The notes under the pieces are model-generated. The model was not told the DNA's origin, searched no databases, and saw only the letters and a program-made list of their open reading frames with translations. 64,000 bases of DNA from Amycolatopsis alba DSM 44262 (GTDB taxonomy: Bacteria > Actinomycetota > Actinomycetes > Mycobacteriales > Pseudonocardiaceae), in the NCBI RefSeq assembly GCF_000384215.1, contig NZ_KB913032.1, positions 5,972,588 to 6,036,587 on the forward strand, written 5' to 3'. Every line of letters starts with the position of its first letter. Positions within the stretch are counted from its first letter, which is position 1. Shown here in pieces: positions 49,907-60,243 of this stretch. The position numbers and the translations under genes are program-made.

Positions 49907-52900
49907 GTGAGTCAGGTGACGGCGCGCATGCGGGTACTCGGCGTCAATCCGCTCGGACGCCCGGATCCGGGGCTGGCGGCCGCCGTCGCCAGGGGTGGCG
50001 GTCTCGGGATCGTGGAGATCGGGTCCACAATGGACGGCAAGGTCCCGTTCGGGGTCCGGATCCCGGCGGGCCGTCACGTGCGGGACGAAGAGGTGCGGGA
50101 AAGCGGCGCGGGGCTCGTCCTGCTGGCCGAAGGGGCAGTTCGGCGGGGCAGGGACGACCTTCCCGTGCTGGCCGAGGTGACCGGCGTCGAGCAGGCCGTC
50201 CGGATGCTCGACGCCGGCGCCTCCGGTCTCGTGGCGAAGGGCGCCGAGGCGGGCGGCTCCGACCTCACCACGTTCGTCCTGCTGCAGCGATTGCTGGAGC
50301 GGTTCGGCGACGTCCCGGTGTGGGCGTACGGGGGCATCGGGCCGAGGACCGCGGTGGCCGCGATCGCCGGAGGCGCGGCGGGCGTGGTCCTCGACGGGCT
50401 CGGCCTGTTCCCGGAGGCTGACGTGCCCGTCGAGGCACGGAACGGACTGGCCAGGGCCGACGACGGGCTGTCGGCGCTGCTAGCGAAGCGTTTCGAGGAC
50501 GCGGAAAGCGCTGTCCGATCCGTTGTGCGTTCCCTCGCCACACGGCCGCCGGTGAGCCCCTCTGGCCAAGGCGTACGGCTGTGCCGCACGCTGGGGACCC
50601 GGCTGCCGGTCGTGCAGGGACCGATGACGCGGGTGAGCGACCAGCCCGGTTTCGCCGCCGCCGTCGCCGCGCACGACGGGTTCCCGTTCGTCGCCGTGGC
50701 CACCGCGAACGGCGCCAAGACGGCCGAGTTGCTCGGCCGCACCGCCGAAGCGCTCGGCGAACGGCCATGGGGCGCGGGCATCCTCGGGTTCGTCCCGGAA
50801 GCCTTGCGGGCCGAACAGCTCGCCGCCGTCCGCACCGCCCGCCCGCGCTGTGTCCTGATCGCGGGCGGGAAACCCGCGCAGGCCAAGGCACTGGAGGCCG
50901 AAGGGATCGCGACCTTCCTCCACGTGCCGTCGCCGATCCTGCTGCGGCAGTTCCTCGACGCGGGCGTCCGCCGGTTCGTCTTCGAGGGCGCCGAATGCGG
51001 CGGGCACATCGGCCCCAGGTCGAGTTTCGTGCTGTGGGAGCAGCAACTGGACGTCCTGCGTGAACACGGCGCCGAGGACGTCGAGGTGCTGTTCGCGGGC
51101 GGTATCCACGACGCCCGGTCCGCCGCGATGGTCGCGGCGATGGCGGGGCCGCTCACGGGAATCGGTGTCCTGATGGGCACCGCGTACCTGTTCACCGAGG
51201 AGGCCGTGACCCACGGCGCCATCACCGAGGTCTTCCAGGACCGCGTGCTCGGCGCCGGATCCACGGTCACCCTGGAGACCGCGCCCGGACACCTCACCCG
51301 CTGCCTGCCCAGCCCGTACACCGACGAGTTCGCCGCGCTGAAGGCCGGGCTCCACGCGGACGGCGTCCCGCCTCAGGAGAGCTGGCAACGGCTGGAGGAG
51401 CTGAACACCGGACGGCTGCGGATCGCGAGCAAGGGCCTCCGGCGGGAAGGCGACGCCCTCGTCGAGGTCGACACCCTCGGCCAGCTCGCCGAGGGGATGT
51501 ACATGGCGGGCCAGGTGACGGTCCTGCGCGAGCGGCGGACCGACATCGCCGCCCTGCACCGGGAAGTCACCGAAGGCGCGGCGGAACTGCTCACCGCCCG
51601 CGCCACTTCCGAAGAGTCCGTTGTGGACGGTGACGTCGCCATCGTCGGCATGGCCTGCGTGTTCCCCGGCGCACCGGATCTCCCGGCCTTCTGGTCCAAC
51701 GTCCTCGGCGGTACGGACGCCGTCACCGAGGTCCCGGATCAGCGCTGGGACAAGCAGGTCTACGCGGACCAGTCGACGTCGAAATGGGGCGGGTTCCTAC
51801 CACCCGTCGATTTCGACCCGCTCGCCTACGGCATCCCGCCGAAGTCGATGGGCAGCATCGACCCGGCCCAGCTCGTGTCGCTGCAGACGGCGCGGCGTGC
51901 CCTGGAAGACGCGGGCTACGGCGACGGCGGCTTCGACCGCGAGCGCACCAGCGTCATCTTCGGCGCCGAAGCCGGGGGAGACCTGGCCAACGCGGGTGTC
52001 GTGCGCGCCCTGCTGCCCAGCTACCTCGAAGACGTCCCGGAAGAGCTGCTCGCGCAGTTGCCGGAACTGACCGAAGACTCGTTCCCCGGCACGCTCGCCA
52101 ACGTCATCTCCGGCCGGATCGCCAACCGGCTCGACCTCGGCGGCACCAACTACACGGTGGACGCCGCGTGCGGATCCTCACTGGCGGCGCTGGATCTCGC
52201 GGTGAAGGAACTGCGGGCGGGCACGAGCTCGATGGTCCTGTGCGGCGCGGTCGACCTCCACAACGGCGTCAACGACTACCTCATGTTCACCTCCGCGGGC
52301 GCGCTGTCGCCGACCGGCCGGTGCCGTCCGTTCGACTCGGCGGCGGACGGGATCGCGCTCGGCGAGGGCGTCGCGTGTCTCGTGCTCAAGCGGCGCGCCG
52401 ACGCCGAACGCGACGGTGACCGGGTGTACGCCGTGGTCAAGGGGGTCGGCGCCGCCAGCGACGGCAAGGCGCTCGGCCTCACCGCGCCGCGTCCCGAGGG
52501 GCAACGGCGAGCCCTCGCACGGGCGTACCGCGACGCCGGGGTGTCCCCGGCGGACGTCTCGCTGGTGGAGGCGCACGGCACCGGCACGGTCGTCGGCGAC
52601 GCCACCGAACTGACCACGCTCACCGAGTTCTTCCTGGACGCGGGCGCCGGACCGGGCAGCTGCGCGCTGGGTTCGGTGAAAAGCCAGATCGGGCACACGA
52701 AATGCGCCGCGGGGCTGGCGGGCCTGATGAAGGCGGCGCTGGCGCTGTGGCACGAGGTCGTGCCGCCCACGCTGCACCTGAGCAAGCCGAACCCCGCCTG
52801 GGACGCCGAGAGCAGTCCCTTCACCTTCTCCACCGGCGCCCGGCCGACGCCGGTTCCGCGCGGACGCGAGTTCGCCGGAGTGAGCGCGTTCGGGTTCGGT

Positions 52901-55900
52901 GGGACCAACTTCCACGCCGTCCTGGCCGCACCGGGAGTGCCACCGGGACGACGGCACGGGCCGCGCGACCGGGACGCCGAGCTGGTCCTGCTCCGAGGTC
53001 CCGACGTGGACGGCGCCCGTGCCGCGCTGCGGAACCTGCTGTCGGCGAACGAAGGACGCCCGCTGCGGGAACTCGCCGCCCTCGCCGCTGATCAGGGCGG
53101 CTCCGAGCCGGTCCGGCTCGCCGTCGTCGCGAGTGACGTCGCGGAGCTGCGCGAGGCCGCTGAAACTGGCGGCGGGCTCACCGCGGGCGACACTGAAGCG
53201 GGCAAGGTCGCGTTCCTGTTCCCCGGTCAGGGCAGCCAGCGGACGGGGATGCTGGCGGAGCTGTTCGTGCACTTCCCGGAGCTGGCCGACGTCCTGCGGC
53301 TCGCCCCCGACGTCGCCGCGACCACGTTCCCGCCGCGCGCCTTCACCGAGGAAGCGCGCGTGGCGCAGGACGAGGCGCTGAAGGACACGCGCGTCGCGCA
53401 GCCCGCGCTCGGGCTCGTCGAAGCGGCCTTGTGCGGTTTGCTCGCCGACCTCGGTGTCCGGCCGGATCTGCTGGCGGGGCACAGTTACGGCGAGCTGGCC
53501 GCGCTGTCGGTCGCGGGCGCGTTCGACACCGCGACCCTGGTGGCACTGAGCCGCGCCAGGGCCCGCTCGATCGCCGAAGTCGCGGGCGCTGACCCTGGCG
53601 CGATGGCCGCGGTGAAGGCGTCCCGCGAGGAACTGGCGGCCGCCCTCGACCGGCCGGACGTCGTCCTGGCCAACCACAACGCGCCGGGGCAGACCGTCCT
53701 TTCCGGACCAACGGCCGCCGTGGAGGAAGCCGTCCGCGAGCTGCGGGACCAGGGGATCGGGGCCAAGCGGATCCCCGTCGCCTGCGCCTTCCACAGCCCG
53801 CTGGTGGCCGGGGCGAGCGACGTGTTCGCCGTCGATCTCGACAACGCCGAGATCGGCGAGCCGGGGCCGCCGGTGTGGTCCAACCGCACCGTCCGGCCGT
53901 ACGAGCCGGGGAACGTGCGCGCCGAACTCGCCGCGCAGATCGGTTCGCCGGTGCGCTTCGTCGAACTGATCGAGGACATGTACGCGGCGGGCGCGCGCAC
54001 GTTCGTCGAGGTCGGCCCCGGTCAGGTCCTTTCCCGGCTGGTCAAGGACATCCTCGGTGAGCGGCCGTACACCGCGGTCGCGTGCGACCCCGGCGGGCCG
54101 GGGCTGCGAGGGTTCCTCACGGCGCTCGCGCGTCTCGCGCTCACGGGTGTCGACGTGCGGACAGAACGGCTTTTCCGGGGCCGTGTCCGTGTCGGCCCGC
54201 TTCCCGGACCCGCTTGGACCGTGGACGGCCAGACCGTCCGCGCGCCCGGCGGCGAGGTCCCCGCCCATGGGCTCGTGCCCGCCCGACGAATCCCGAGGAC
54301 GACCATGAACCAGCCCGCGCCCGGTCGTGACCAGGCCGTCGTCGAATTCCTCCGCACCAGCCGGGAAATGCTGGCTGCGCAACGGGACGTGATGCTGGGC
54401 TACCTCGGCACCGTCCCGCTCACTCCGGTCTCGGTGCAGGCCCCGGTCGTGCCGGCGCTGCTGCCGCCGGTCGAGGCGCCGGTCGTGCCGGTGGCCGTCG
54501 TCGAGCCGGAACCGGTCGTGGAGACCGCCGTGACGGACGTCCTGGCCACCGTGATCGGCGCGATCAGCGAGCGCACCGGCTACCCCGCCGAAATGATCGA
54601 CGCCGATCTCGACCTCGAAGCGGATCTTTCCATCGACTCGATCAAACGCACCGAGATCGCGGGGTCGTTGCTGGCGAAGCTCGGGCTTTCGGGGCGCGTG
54701 CACGACGACGCCCAGGATCAGCTCAGTCGCGACCGGACGGCGAGCGCGCTGACCGCCCGGCTGCGGAAATGGCTCGAACCGGCCGCCGTGACACCGGCTC
54801 CCGTCGAGGCCACGGCCGGCCGCGCGCCAGGCCGGTACCTGATCGGCAGGGTGGCCGCGCCGCTCGGCTCGCCCGACCTCGCCAGGGTGGGCGGCAAAAC
54901 GGTCGCGGTGAGCTTCGAACCCGGCCAGGAGGACCTGGCCGAGTCCGTTCGCGCGGTCTTCGCCGACGCGGGCGCCGTACCGGGGGAGCGGCGTGACGCC
55001 GAAATCGTCCTCGTGCTGAATCCGCTGGCGGACGCCGAGGAACCGGTCGCGGCGCAGGTCTTCGGACTGATCAAAGAGGCCAAGGGAGCGGTGGTCGTGG
55101 TGGCGCGGCCAGGATCCGCGCACACCGCCGGATTGCGCGGCCTCGTCCGTGCCGCGGCGCGGGAACGGAACGAGCCGGTCCGGCTGGTCGAGCTGGAGTC
55201 CACAGTGGACCTCGCGCGGATAGTGCTGGAGGAGGTGATCGCCGACGGGCCTGCCGCCGTTCGGTACGACACCGCCGGACGCGCGGCTTTCGAGCCGTCC
55301 GCCGTCACTCTCGGATCGGTCGCCTACGCGGGCGCCGGGCCCGGCGGCGGGGAGGTCAAGGCGCTCGGTCTCACCCCGGATTCGGTGCTGCTGCTGATCG
55401 GCGGTGCCCGCGGGATCACCGCGCGGGCGGCGGTCGCGCTCGCGTCGAGCGGATGCCGGATCGAGCTGGCCGGGCGCACGCCGTGGCCGGCCGAACCCGG
55501 CGACGAGGACTTGCCGGACGACGCACCGGGGATGCGTTCGGTTCTGGCCGCGCGTGGCGGTTCGCTGGTGGACATCGAACGCCGGGTGCGCACTGTGCTG
55601 GCCCAGCGCGAGATCGCCAGGACCCTCGACCAGATCGGCGCGGCCGGTGGTACCGCGGCCTACCGGTCGCTCGACGTCCGCGACGCCGCCGCCGTCCGGC
55701 AGGTGGTCAAGGACCTGCACACCCGGCACGGCCGGATCGACGGCGTCGTCCACGCGGCCGGGGTGATCGACGACAAGCTGATGGCGGACAAGGACGAGCA
55801 GTCGTTCCGCACGGTGTACGGGACCAAAGTGGACGGTGCGCGGGCGTTGCTCGACGCGTTGGAACACTTCGGTGTCCGCCCCGGATTCGTGACCTTCTTC

Positions 55901-56206
55901 GGCAGTATCGCCGCCGTGCTGGGCAATCGTGGCCAGACCGACTACGCGGCGGCGAACGACGCGCTGGAAACCCTCGGCGAGCAGTGGGCCGACCGCACCG
56001 GCTGCCGGGCACTGACCGTCCATTGGGGACCGTGGGCGCCCTCGGACGACCACGGCGGCATGGTGTCACCGGAGCTCGCGCGTGAGTACGAACGACGCGA
56101 AGTCGAGTTGATCGACCCGGAGGAAGGCACCGCCGCGCTCCTGCTCGAGCTGGCCTACGGCCCGGCCGACGTCCGCTCGGTGCTGTACACGGCCTCGCTA
56201 TGGTGA
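49907..56206 (+). CDS. PUFA-synthase-like type I PKS: NPD-NPD-KS-AT-ACP-KR
   Basis: This is a 2099-aa megasynthase. Residues 1 to about 210 and about 225-540 are two nitronate-monooxygenase/PfaD-like TIM barrels. Both carry a GAE-x-GG motif, but the active-site His is present only in the second (His367; Ser118 in the first). KS is about 573-1005 with Cys755 (VDAACGSS), HGTGT and KSQIGHTKCAAG. AT is about 1100-1395 with Ser1193 (GHSYGE). A PfaA-like linker (FLRTSREMLAAQRDVMLGYL) leads to an ACP with Ser1578 in DLSIDSIKRTEI. A PfaA-type KR ends the protein (motif LLIGGARGITARAAVAL near 1830). It therefore carries elongation, keto-reduction and probably flavin enoyl reduction. The start GTG is 6 bp after AGGAGGT, and the end overlaps the next gene by 7 bp. 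Confidence 0.9.
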   Translation: MSQVTARMRVLGVNPLGRPDPGLAAAVARGGGLGIVEIGSTMDGKVPFGVRIPAGRHVRDEEVRESGAGLVLLAEGAVRRGRDDLPVLAEVTGVEQAVRMLDAGASGLVAKGAEAGGSDLTTFVLLQRLLERFGDVPVWAYGGIGPRTAVAAIAGGAAGVVLDGLGLFPEADVPVEARNGLARADDGLSALLAKRFEDAESAVRSVVRSLATRPPVSPSGQGVRLCRTLGTRLPVVQGPMTRVSDQPGFAAAVAAHDGFPFVAVATANGAKTAELLGRTAEALGERPWGAGILGFVPEALRAEQLAAVRTARPRCVLIAGGKPAQAKALEAEGIATFLHVPSPILLRQFLDAGVRRFVFEGAECGGHIGPRSSFVLWEQQLDVLREHGAEDVEVLFAGGIHDARSAAMVAAMAGPLTGIGVLMGTAYLFTEEAVTHGAITEVFQDRVLGAGSTVTLETAPGHLTRCLPSPYTDEFAALKAGLHADGVPPQESWQRLEELNTGRLRIASKGLRREGDALVEVDTLGQLAEGMYMAGQVTVLRERRTDIAALHREVTEGAAELLTARATSEESVVDGDVAIVGMACVFPGAPDLPAFWSNVLGGTDAVTEVPDQRWDKQVYADQSTSKWGGFLPPVDFDPLAYGIPPKSMGSIDPAQLVSLQTARRALEDAGYGDGGFDRERTSVIFGAEAGGDLANAGVVRALLPSYLEDVPEELLAQLPELTEDSFPGTLANVISGRIANRLDLGGTNYTVDAACGSSLAALDLAVKELRAGTSSMVLCGAVDLHNGVNDYLMFTSAGALSPTGRCRPFDSAADGIALGEGVACLVLKRRADAERDGDRVYAVVKGVGAASDGKALGLTAPRPEGQRRALARAYRDAGVSPADVSLVEAHGTGTVVGDATELTTLTEFFLDAGAGPGSCALGSVKSQIGHTKCAAGLAGLMKAALALWHEVVPPTLHLSKPNPAWDAESSPFTFSTGARPTPVPRGREFAGVSAFGFGGTNFHAVLAAPGVPPGRRHGPRDRDAELVLLRGPDVDGARAALRNLLSANEGRPLRELAALAADQGGSEPVRLAVVASDVAELREAAETGGGLTAGDTEAGKVAFLFPGQGSQRTGMLAELFVHFPELADVLRLAPDVAATTFPPRAFTEEARVAQDEALKDTRVAQPALGLVEAALCGLLADLGVRPDLLAGHSYGELAALSVAGAFDTATLVALSRARARSIAEVAGADPGAMAAVKASREELAAALDRPDVVLANHNAPGQTVLSGPTAAVEEAVRELRDQGIGAKRIPVACAFHSPLVAGASDVFAVDLDNAEIGEPGPPVWSNRTVRPYEPGNVRAELAAQIGSPVRFVELIEDMYAAGARTFVEVGPGQVLSRLVKDILGERPYTAVACDPGGPGLRGFLTALARLALTGVDVRTERLFRGRVRVGPLPGPAWTVDGQTVRAPGGEVPAHGLVPARRIPRTTMNQPAPGRDQAVVEFLRTSREMLAAQRDVMLGYLGTVPLTPVSVQAPVVPALLPPVEAPVVPVAVVEPEPVVETAVTDVLATVIGAISERTGYPAEMIDADLDLEADLSIDSIKRTEIAGSLLAKLGLSGRVHDDAQDQLSRDRTASALTARLRKWLEPAAVTPAPVEATAGRAPGRYLIGRVAAPLGSPDLARVGGKTVAVSFEPGQEDLAESVRAVFADAGAVPGERRDAEIVLVLNPLADAEEPVAAQVFGLIKEAKGAVVVVARPGSAHTAGLRGLVRAAARERNEPVRLVELESTVDLARIVLEEVIADGPAAVRYDTAGRAAFEPSAVTLGSVAYAGAGPGGGEVKALGLTPDSVLLLIGGARGITARAAVALASSGCRIELAGRTPWPAEPGDEDLPDDAPGMRSVLAARGGSLVDIERRVRTVLAQREIARTLDQIGAAGGTAAYRSLDVRDAAAVRQVVKDLHTRHGRIDGVVHAAGVIDDKLMADKDEQSFRTVYGTKVDGARALLDALEHFGVRPGFVTFFGSIAAVLGNRGQTDYAAANDALETLGEQWADRTGCRALTVHWGPWAPSDDHGGMVSPELAREYERREVELIDPEEGTAALLLELAYGPADVRSVLYTASLW

Positions 56207-59200
56207 ACCAAGAGGCCGTCGCGATCGTCGGGATGGGTGTGTTCCTTCCCGGTGCGTCCACTGTGGACGAATATTGGCAGAACATCGTTTCGGGTACGGA
56301 CGCGATCACCGAGATCCCGCCGCACCGCTGGGATCCGAGTTTCCACGACGGTGACGGCCGCACCCCCGACCGCACCTACGGGCGGCGAGGCGGCTTCGTC
56401 TCCGACAGCCTGGACTTCGACGCGACGGCGCTCGGCATCGCCCCCAGCTCCGTCGACGGGATGGAGCCCGATCAGCTCGTCGCGCTGGCCGTGGCCGCTT
56501 CCGCGGTCGACGACGCCGGTGGCCTGCGACGGCTGGGCGACCTCGAACGCGTCGGCGTGATCCTCGGCCGGGGCGGCTATCTCTCGCCGGGGCTCCAGCG
56601 GTTCGACCAGCGGGTCCGGTCGGTCCGCCAGATCACCGGCGCCGTACGGGAACTCCTGCCGTCGGCGCGGCCGGAGATGCTCGACAGGCTCCGGGACGCG
56701 TTGCTGAAACCGCTCGGCGAGTTCCGGCCCGACACCGCGATCGGGCTGGTGCCGAACCTCGCCGCGTCACGGGTGGCCAACCGCCTGGATCTCGGCGGTC
56801 CCGCGTACACGGTGGACGCCGCCTGCGCGTCCTCGCTGCTGGCCGTGGACCAGGCGATCGGCGAACTCGCCCGCCGCCGCTGCGACGTCGTGCTGGCGGG
56901 CGGGGTGCACCACTGCCACGACGACACGCTCTGGTCGATGTTCACCCAGCTCGGCGCCTTGTCACCGAGCCAGCGGATCAGCCCGTTCTCGCGGGACGCG
57001 GACGGCCTGCTGATCGGTGAGGGCACCGCGATCGTCGTGCTGAAACGGTTCTACGACGCGCGCCGCGACGGCGACCGGGTCTACGCGGTGCTGCGCGGTT
57101 CGGGGACGTCGAGTGACGGGAAGGGCGCGAGCCTGCTCAGCCCGGCCGTGACGGGCCAGACCCTGGCGCTGCGCCGCGCGTGGGCGTCGGCGGGCCTCGA
57201 TCCCACCGAGCCCGGCGCGCTCGGCCTGCTGGAGGCGCACGGGACGGCGACGCCGACCGGCGACGCGGCCGAACTGGCCACCCTCGCCGAGGTGTTCGGC
57301 CCGCCGGACGGGCCCCGCGCCGCGATCGGCGCGGTGAAGGCGATGATCGGGCACACGATGCCGACCGCCGGGGCCGCCGGACTGGTCAAGGCGGCGCTCG
57401 CGCTGCACCACGCCGTCCTGCCGCCGACCCTGAACTGCGCCGATCCGAGTCCGCTGCTGGACAAGACCCGGTTCCGGACCTTGTCTGTCGCCGAGCCCTG
57501 GGCGGCCGGTGACGTCCCGCGCCGGGCGGCGGTCAACGCCTTCGGTTTCGGTGGCGTCAACGCGCATGTGGTGCTGGAGGAGGCCGACCCGGCGCCCGCC
57601 CGGCCCCGCCGGGCCAAGGTGACCGGGGAACCCGAGCGGATCCTGCGGCTCGCGGCGTCCACCCCGGACGAACTGCGCGCACTGCTCGATCGTCCGGACC
57701 CCGAAACCGCCGGGCACGGCCCGTGCCGGATCGGGATCGTCGGGCCGACCGGGAAACGGCTGGAAGTCGCGCGCAGGGTGCTCGCGAAGGTCGCGGCCGA
57801 GGGCCAGTCCTGGCACGGGCCCAACGACATCTGGTGCAGTACCGCGCCCCTGCTGGAGCAGGCCGGGGCGAAGACCGCTTTCATCTACCCAGGGCTGGAG
57901 GCGGACGCGGAGCCGCGCTGCGCCGACGTCGCCCGGCATTTCGGCCTGGACCGGCCCGAGTGGTCGACGACGAGCGTGCTTTCGCGCGCGTCGAGCGTGT
58001 CCCAGGTCGGGTTGCTGCTCGACAGCGCGCTGCGACGGCTGGCCATCACGCCGGATCTCCTCGCCGGGCACAGTGTCGGCGAGTGGACCGCGATGCAGGC
58101 GGCCGGGATGTACCCCGGACAGTCCACAGAGGACATGCTGAACCGGTACTGGCCGCAGGGATTCACCCTGCCGGACGCCGAATTCCTGGTACTCGGCTGT
58201 TCCGCGGAGCGGGCGGAGGCGTTGCTCGCCGCCGAACCGGAACTGATGGTCTCCCACGAGAACGCGCCACGGCAGACGATCGTCTGCGGTGACCCGGCGG
58301 CCGCGGCGCGGCTCGCCAAGCTGTGCACGCAGCACGGCGTCGTCGCCAGGACCCTGCCGTTCCGGTCCGGGTTCCACACCCCGCTGATGCGCTCGCGGCT
58401 CGGCCCGTTCACCCGGCTCGCGGCGGAACTGGACCTGAAGCCGCCGCGGATCCCGGTCTGGTCGGCGACCACGGCACGGCCGTACCCCGCGGATCCGGTG
58501 GAGGTCCGCGAGCTGTACCTGGCGCATCTGGTGCGCAAGGTCCGGTTCCGGGAACTCGTCGACGCGCTCCACGCCGACGGTGCCCGCGTCTTCGTGCAGG
58601 CAGGCGCCGGTCAGGTCGGCTCGTTCGTGGCGGACACGCTGGGGACGCGGCCGCATCTGGTCATTCCGGCGTCCTCCGGCACCAGGCCCGGTCTCGCCCA
58701 GCTGCGCCGGGTGGCCACCGCGGTCTGGGTGGAGGGGGGACGGCCCGCGTTCGACGCGCTGGAGCCACGCCGGACCCGGATCGACACGGCGGGCACGCTG
58801 CTCTCGGTCGACGGCGACGCCAAGGGCATGTTCGCGAACGCCGACGAGGTCTCCGAGCTGGCCGACGGGATCCCGGACGCGATCGTCGCCGAGTTCACCG
58901 CGCTGCTCGCCGAGACCAGGCAGGCCGCGGCCAGCGTGGTGAACGCGGCGGCGCGGCGCACTTTCGAATCCACTGTGGACGTCTCGCTCGCCGCGATGCC
59001 GTACCTGGTGGATCACCGGTTCTTCCGCCAGCGCGAGGACTGGCCGGACGAGGTGGACTTCCGCCCCACCGTCCCCGCGACGACCCTGGTCGACCTGGCC
59101 TGCCGGGCGGCGGAACAGGCCTGGCCGGGAACGGTCGCGACCGGCGTGAGCAACGCGGCGTTCTCCCGGTGGCTGATCGCCGCCCCGGCGGCGCGCGTGC

Positions 59201-60228
59201 CGGTTTCGATGACCCGCGAGGGCGGCCGGATCAGCGTCCAAATAGGACCGCACGCCAGTATGGACGTCCACCTGGCGCGGCGTTATCCGACGTCGCCCCG
59301 GCCTTCCCCGCCGCCGGGACCGGAAACCGCGCCGCCGCTGAGCGCCGCCGAGATCTACTCGCGCCGCGAGATGTTCCACGGTCCCGCGTACCAAGGGCTC
59401 GCCAGGCTCATCGGGCTCGGCGAGCGGCACATCCGCGGCGAACTCATCGTCCCGTCGGCGCCCGGTGCGCTGCTGGACAACGTCGGCCAGCTGCTGGGCT
59501 GCTGGCTGATGGCCACCAAGGCGGACGCGCTGCTGGCGTTCCCGACATCGATGGGCCGGATCAGCTGGTACGGCCCGGAACCGGCGCCGGGCACCACGGT
59601 CGGCTGCGTGGTCCGGGTCCGGCTGCCGCGGCCGGACGTGCTGGAGATGGACGCCGAACTGGTGCGGGACGGGGTGGTGCTGGCCCGGATCGAGCAGTGG
59701 CGAGACATCCGGTTCCCGTGCGACCGGCCCGCCCACCGCGTCTACGCCTTCCCAGACCGGCACCGGCTTTCCGAGGACCACCCCGGCGGCTGGACGGTGG
59801 TCACCGACCGGTGGCCGAGCCCGGCCGCGCGCGACATCTACGCCGGCGTCTACCTCGGAGCCGGGGAACGCGCGGAATTCGCCGCGTGCGCGCCCCGGAG
59901 GCAGCGCGGCTGGCTGCTGGAACGGATCGCGATCAAGGACGCTGTCCGCGCGAAACTCGGCTTGGACGGCGTGTACCCGGCGGAGCTGCGGGTGAGCGCC
60001 GACGGGACCAGGGTGACCGGGCTCCACGGGCTGGTGGTGCCGCCGCTGGCGGTGGCCGTCGCGACCGCCGGAGAGGTCGCGGTCGCCCTCGTCCGGGAAG
60101 AGAGCACGACGCCGCCCCGGATCGCGGTCCGGGCCGAAGGAGAGCCGGCCGGACTGGCCGAGGAGATCGGTGTCGGAGCGGAGTTCGCCGGAATCCCCGG
60201 TTACGTGGTGGCCTGGAATCGCGGGTAG
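56200..60228 (+). CDS. PUFA-synthase-like PKS partner: KS-AT-DH with PPTase-like tail
   Basis: This is a 1342-aa protein. The KS (about 5-460) has an intact triad: Cys209 (VDAACASS), His347 (EAHGTATPTGD) and His385 (MIGHTMPTAG), so it is not a chain-length factor. The AT (about 565-840) keeps Ser625 (GHSVGEW) and His726 (GFHTPLM) but has a degenerate N-terminal motif (FIYPGLEAD). A double hot-dog dehydratase (about 925-1190) has His939 (PYLVDHRFF) and Asp1093 (LLDNVGQLLG). The last 150 residues contain RGWLLERIAIKDAVRAKLG, resembling the W-x-x-K-E-A motif of 4'-phosphopantetheinyl transferases, but lack the Ser-x-Ser-His-like motif. It supplies dehydration and a second condensing module for the preceding protein. 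Confidence 0.88.
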   Translation: MVNQEAVAIVGMGVFLPGASTVDEYWQNIVSGTDAITEIPPHRWDPSFHDGDGRTPDRTYGRRGGFVSDSLDFDATALGIAPSSVDGMEPDQLVALAVAASAVDDAGGLRRLGDLERVGVILGRGGYLSPGLQRFDQRVRSVRQITGAVRELLPSARPEMLDRLRDALLKPLGEFRPDTAIGLVPNLAASRVANRLDLGGPAYTVDAACASSLLAVDQAIGELARRRCDVVLAGGVHHCHDDTLWSMFTQLGALSPSQRISPFSRDADGLLIGEGTAIVVLKRFYDARRDGDRVYAVLRGSGTSSDGKGASLLSPAVTGQTLALRRAWASAGLDPTEPGALGLLEAHGTATPTGDAAELATLAEVFGPPDGPRAAIGAVKAMIGHTMPTAGAAGLVKAALALHHAVLPPTLNCADPSPLLDKTRFRTLSVAEPWAAGDVPRRAAVNAFGFGGVNAHVVLEEADPAPARPRRAKVTGEPERILRLAASTPDELRALLDRPDPETAGHGPCRIGIVGPTGKRLEVARRVLAKVAAEGQSWHGPNDIWCSTAPLLEQAGAKTAFIYPGLEADAEPRCADVARHFGLDRPEWSTTSVLSRASSVSQVGLLLDSALRRLAITPDLLAGHSVGEWTAMQAAGMYPGQSTEDMLNRYWPQGFTLPDAEFLVLGCSAERAEALLAAEPELMVSHENAPRQTIVCGDPAAAARLAKLCTQHGVVARTLPFRSGFHTPLMRSRLGPFTRLAAELDLKPPRIPVWSATTARPYPADPVEVRELYLAHLVRKVRFRELVDALHADGARVFVQAGAGQVGSFVADTLGTRPHLVIPASSGTRPGLAQLRRVATAVWVEGGRPAFDALEPRRTRIDTAGTLLSVDGDAKGMFANADEVSELADGIPDAIVAEFTALLAETRQAAASVVNAAARRTFESTVDVSLAAMPYLVDHRFFRQREDWPDEVDFRPTVPATTLVDLACRAAEQAWPGTVATGVSNAAFSRWLIAAPAARVPVSMTREGGRISVQIGPHASMDVHLARRYPTSPRPSPPPGPETAPPLSAAEIYSRREMFHGPAYQGLARLIGLGERHIRGELIVPSAPGALLDNVGQLLGCWLMATKADALLAFPTSMGRISWYGPEPAPGTTVGCVVRVRLPRPDVLEMDAELVRDGVVLARIEQWRDIRFPCDRPAHRVYAFPDRHRLSEDHPGGWTVVTDRWPSPAARDIYAGVYLGAGERAEFAACAPRRQRGWLLERIAIKDAVRAKLGLDGVYPAELRVSADGTRVTGLHGLVVPPLAVAVATAGEVAVALVREESTTPPRIAVRAEGEPAGLAEEIGVGAEFAGIPGYVVAWNRG

Positions 60229-60243
60229 GAACAGGAGCAGAAC

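Noticed and set aside
56200..57600. Second KS as a chain-length factor
   Set aside because: Cys209, His347 and His385 are all present, so it should be catalytically competent.
49907..60228. Enediyne PKS (PksE) cluster
   Set aside because: The domains are split over two proteins with NPD barrels in front and two KS domains. The enediyne companion genes and the single-protein KS-AT-ACP-KR-DH-PPTase layout are missing.
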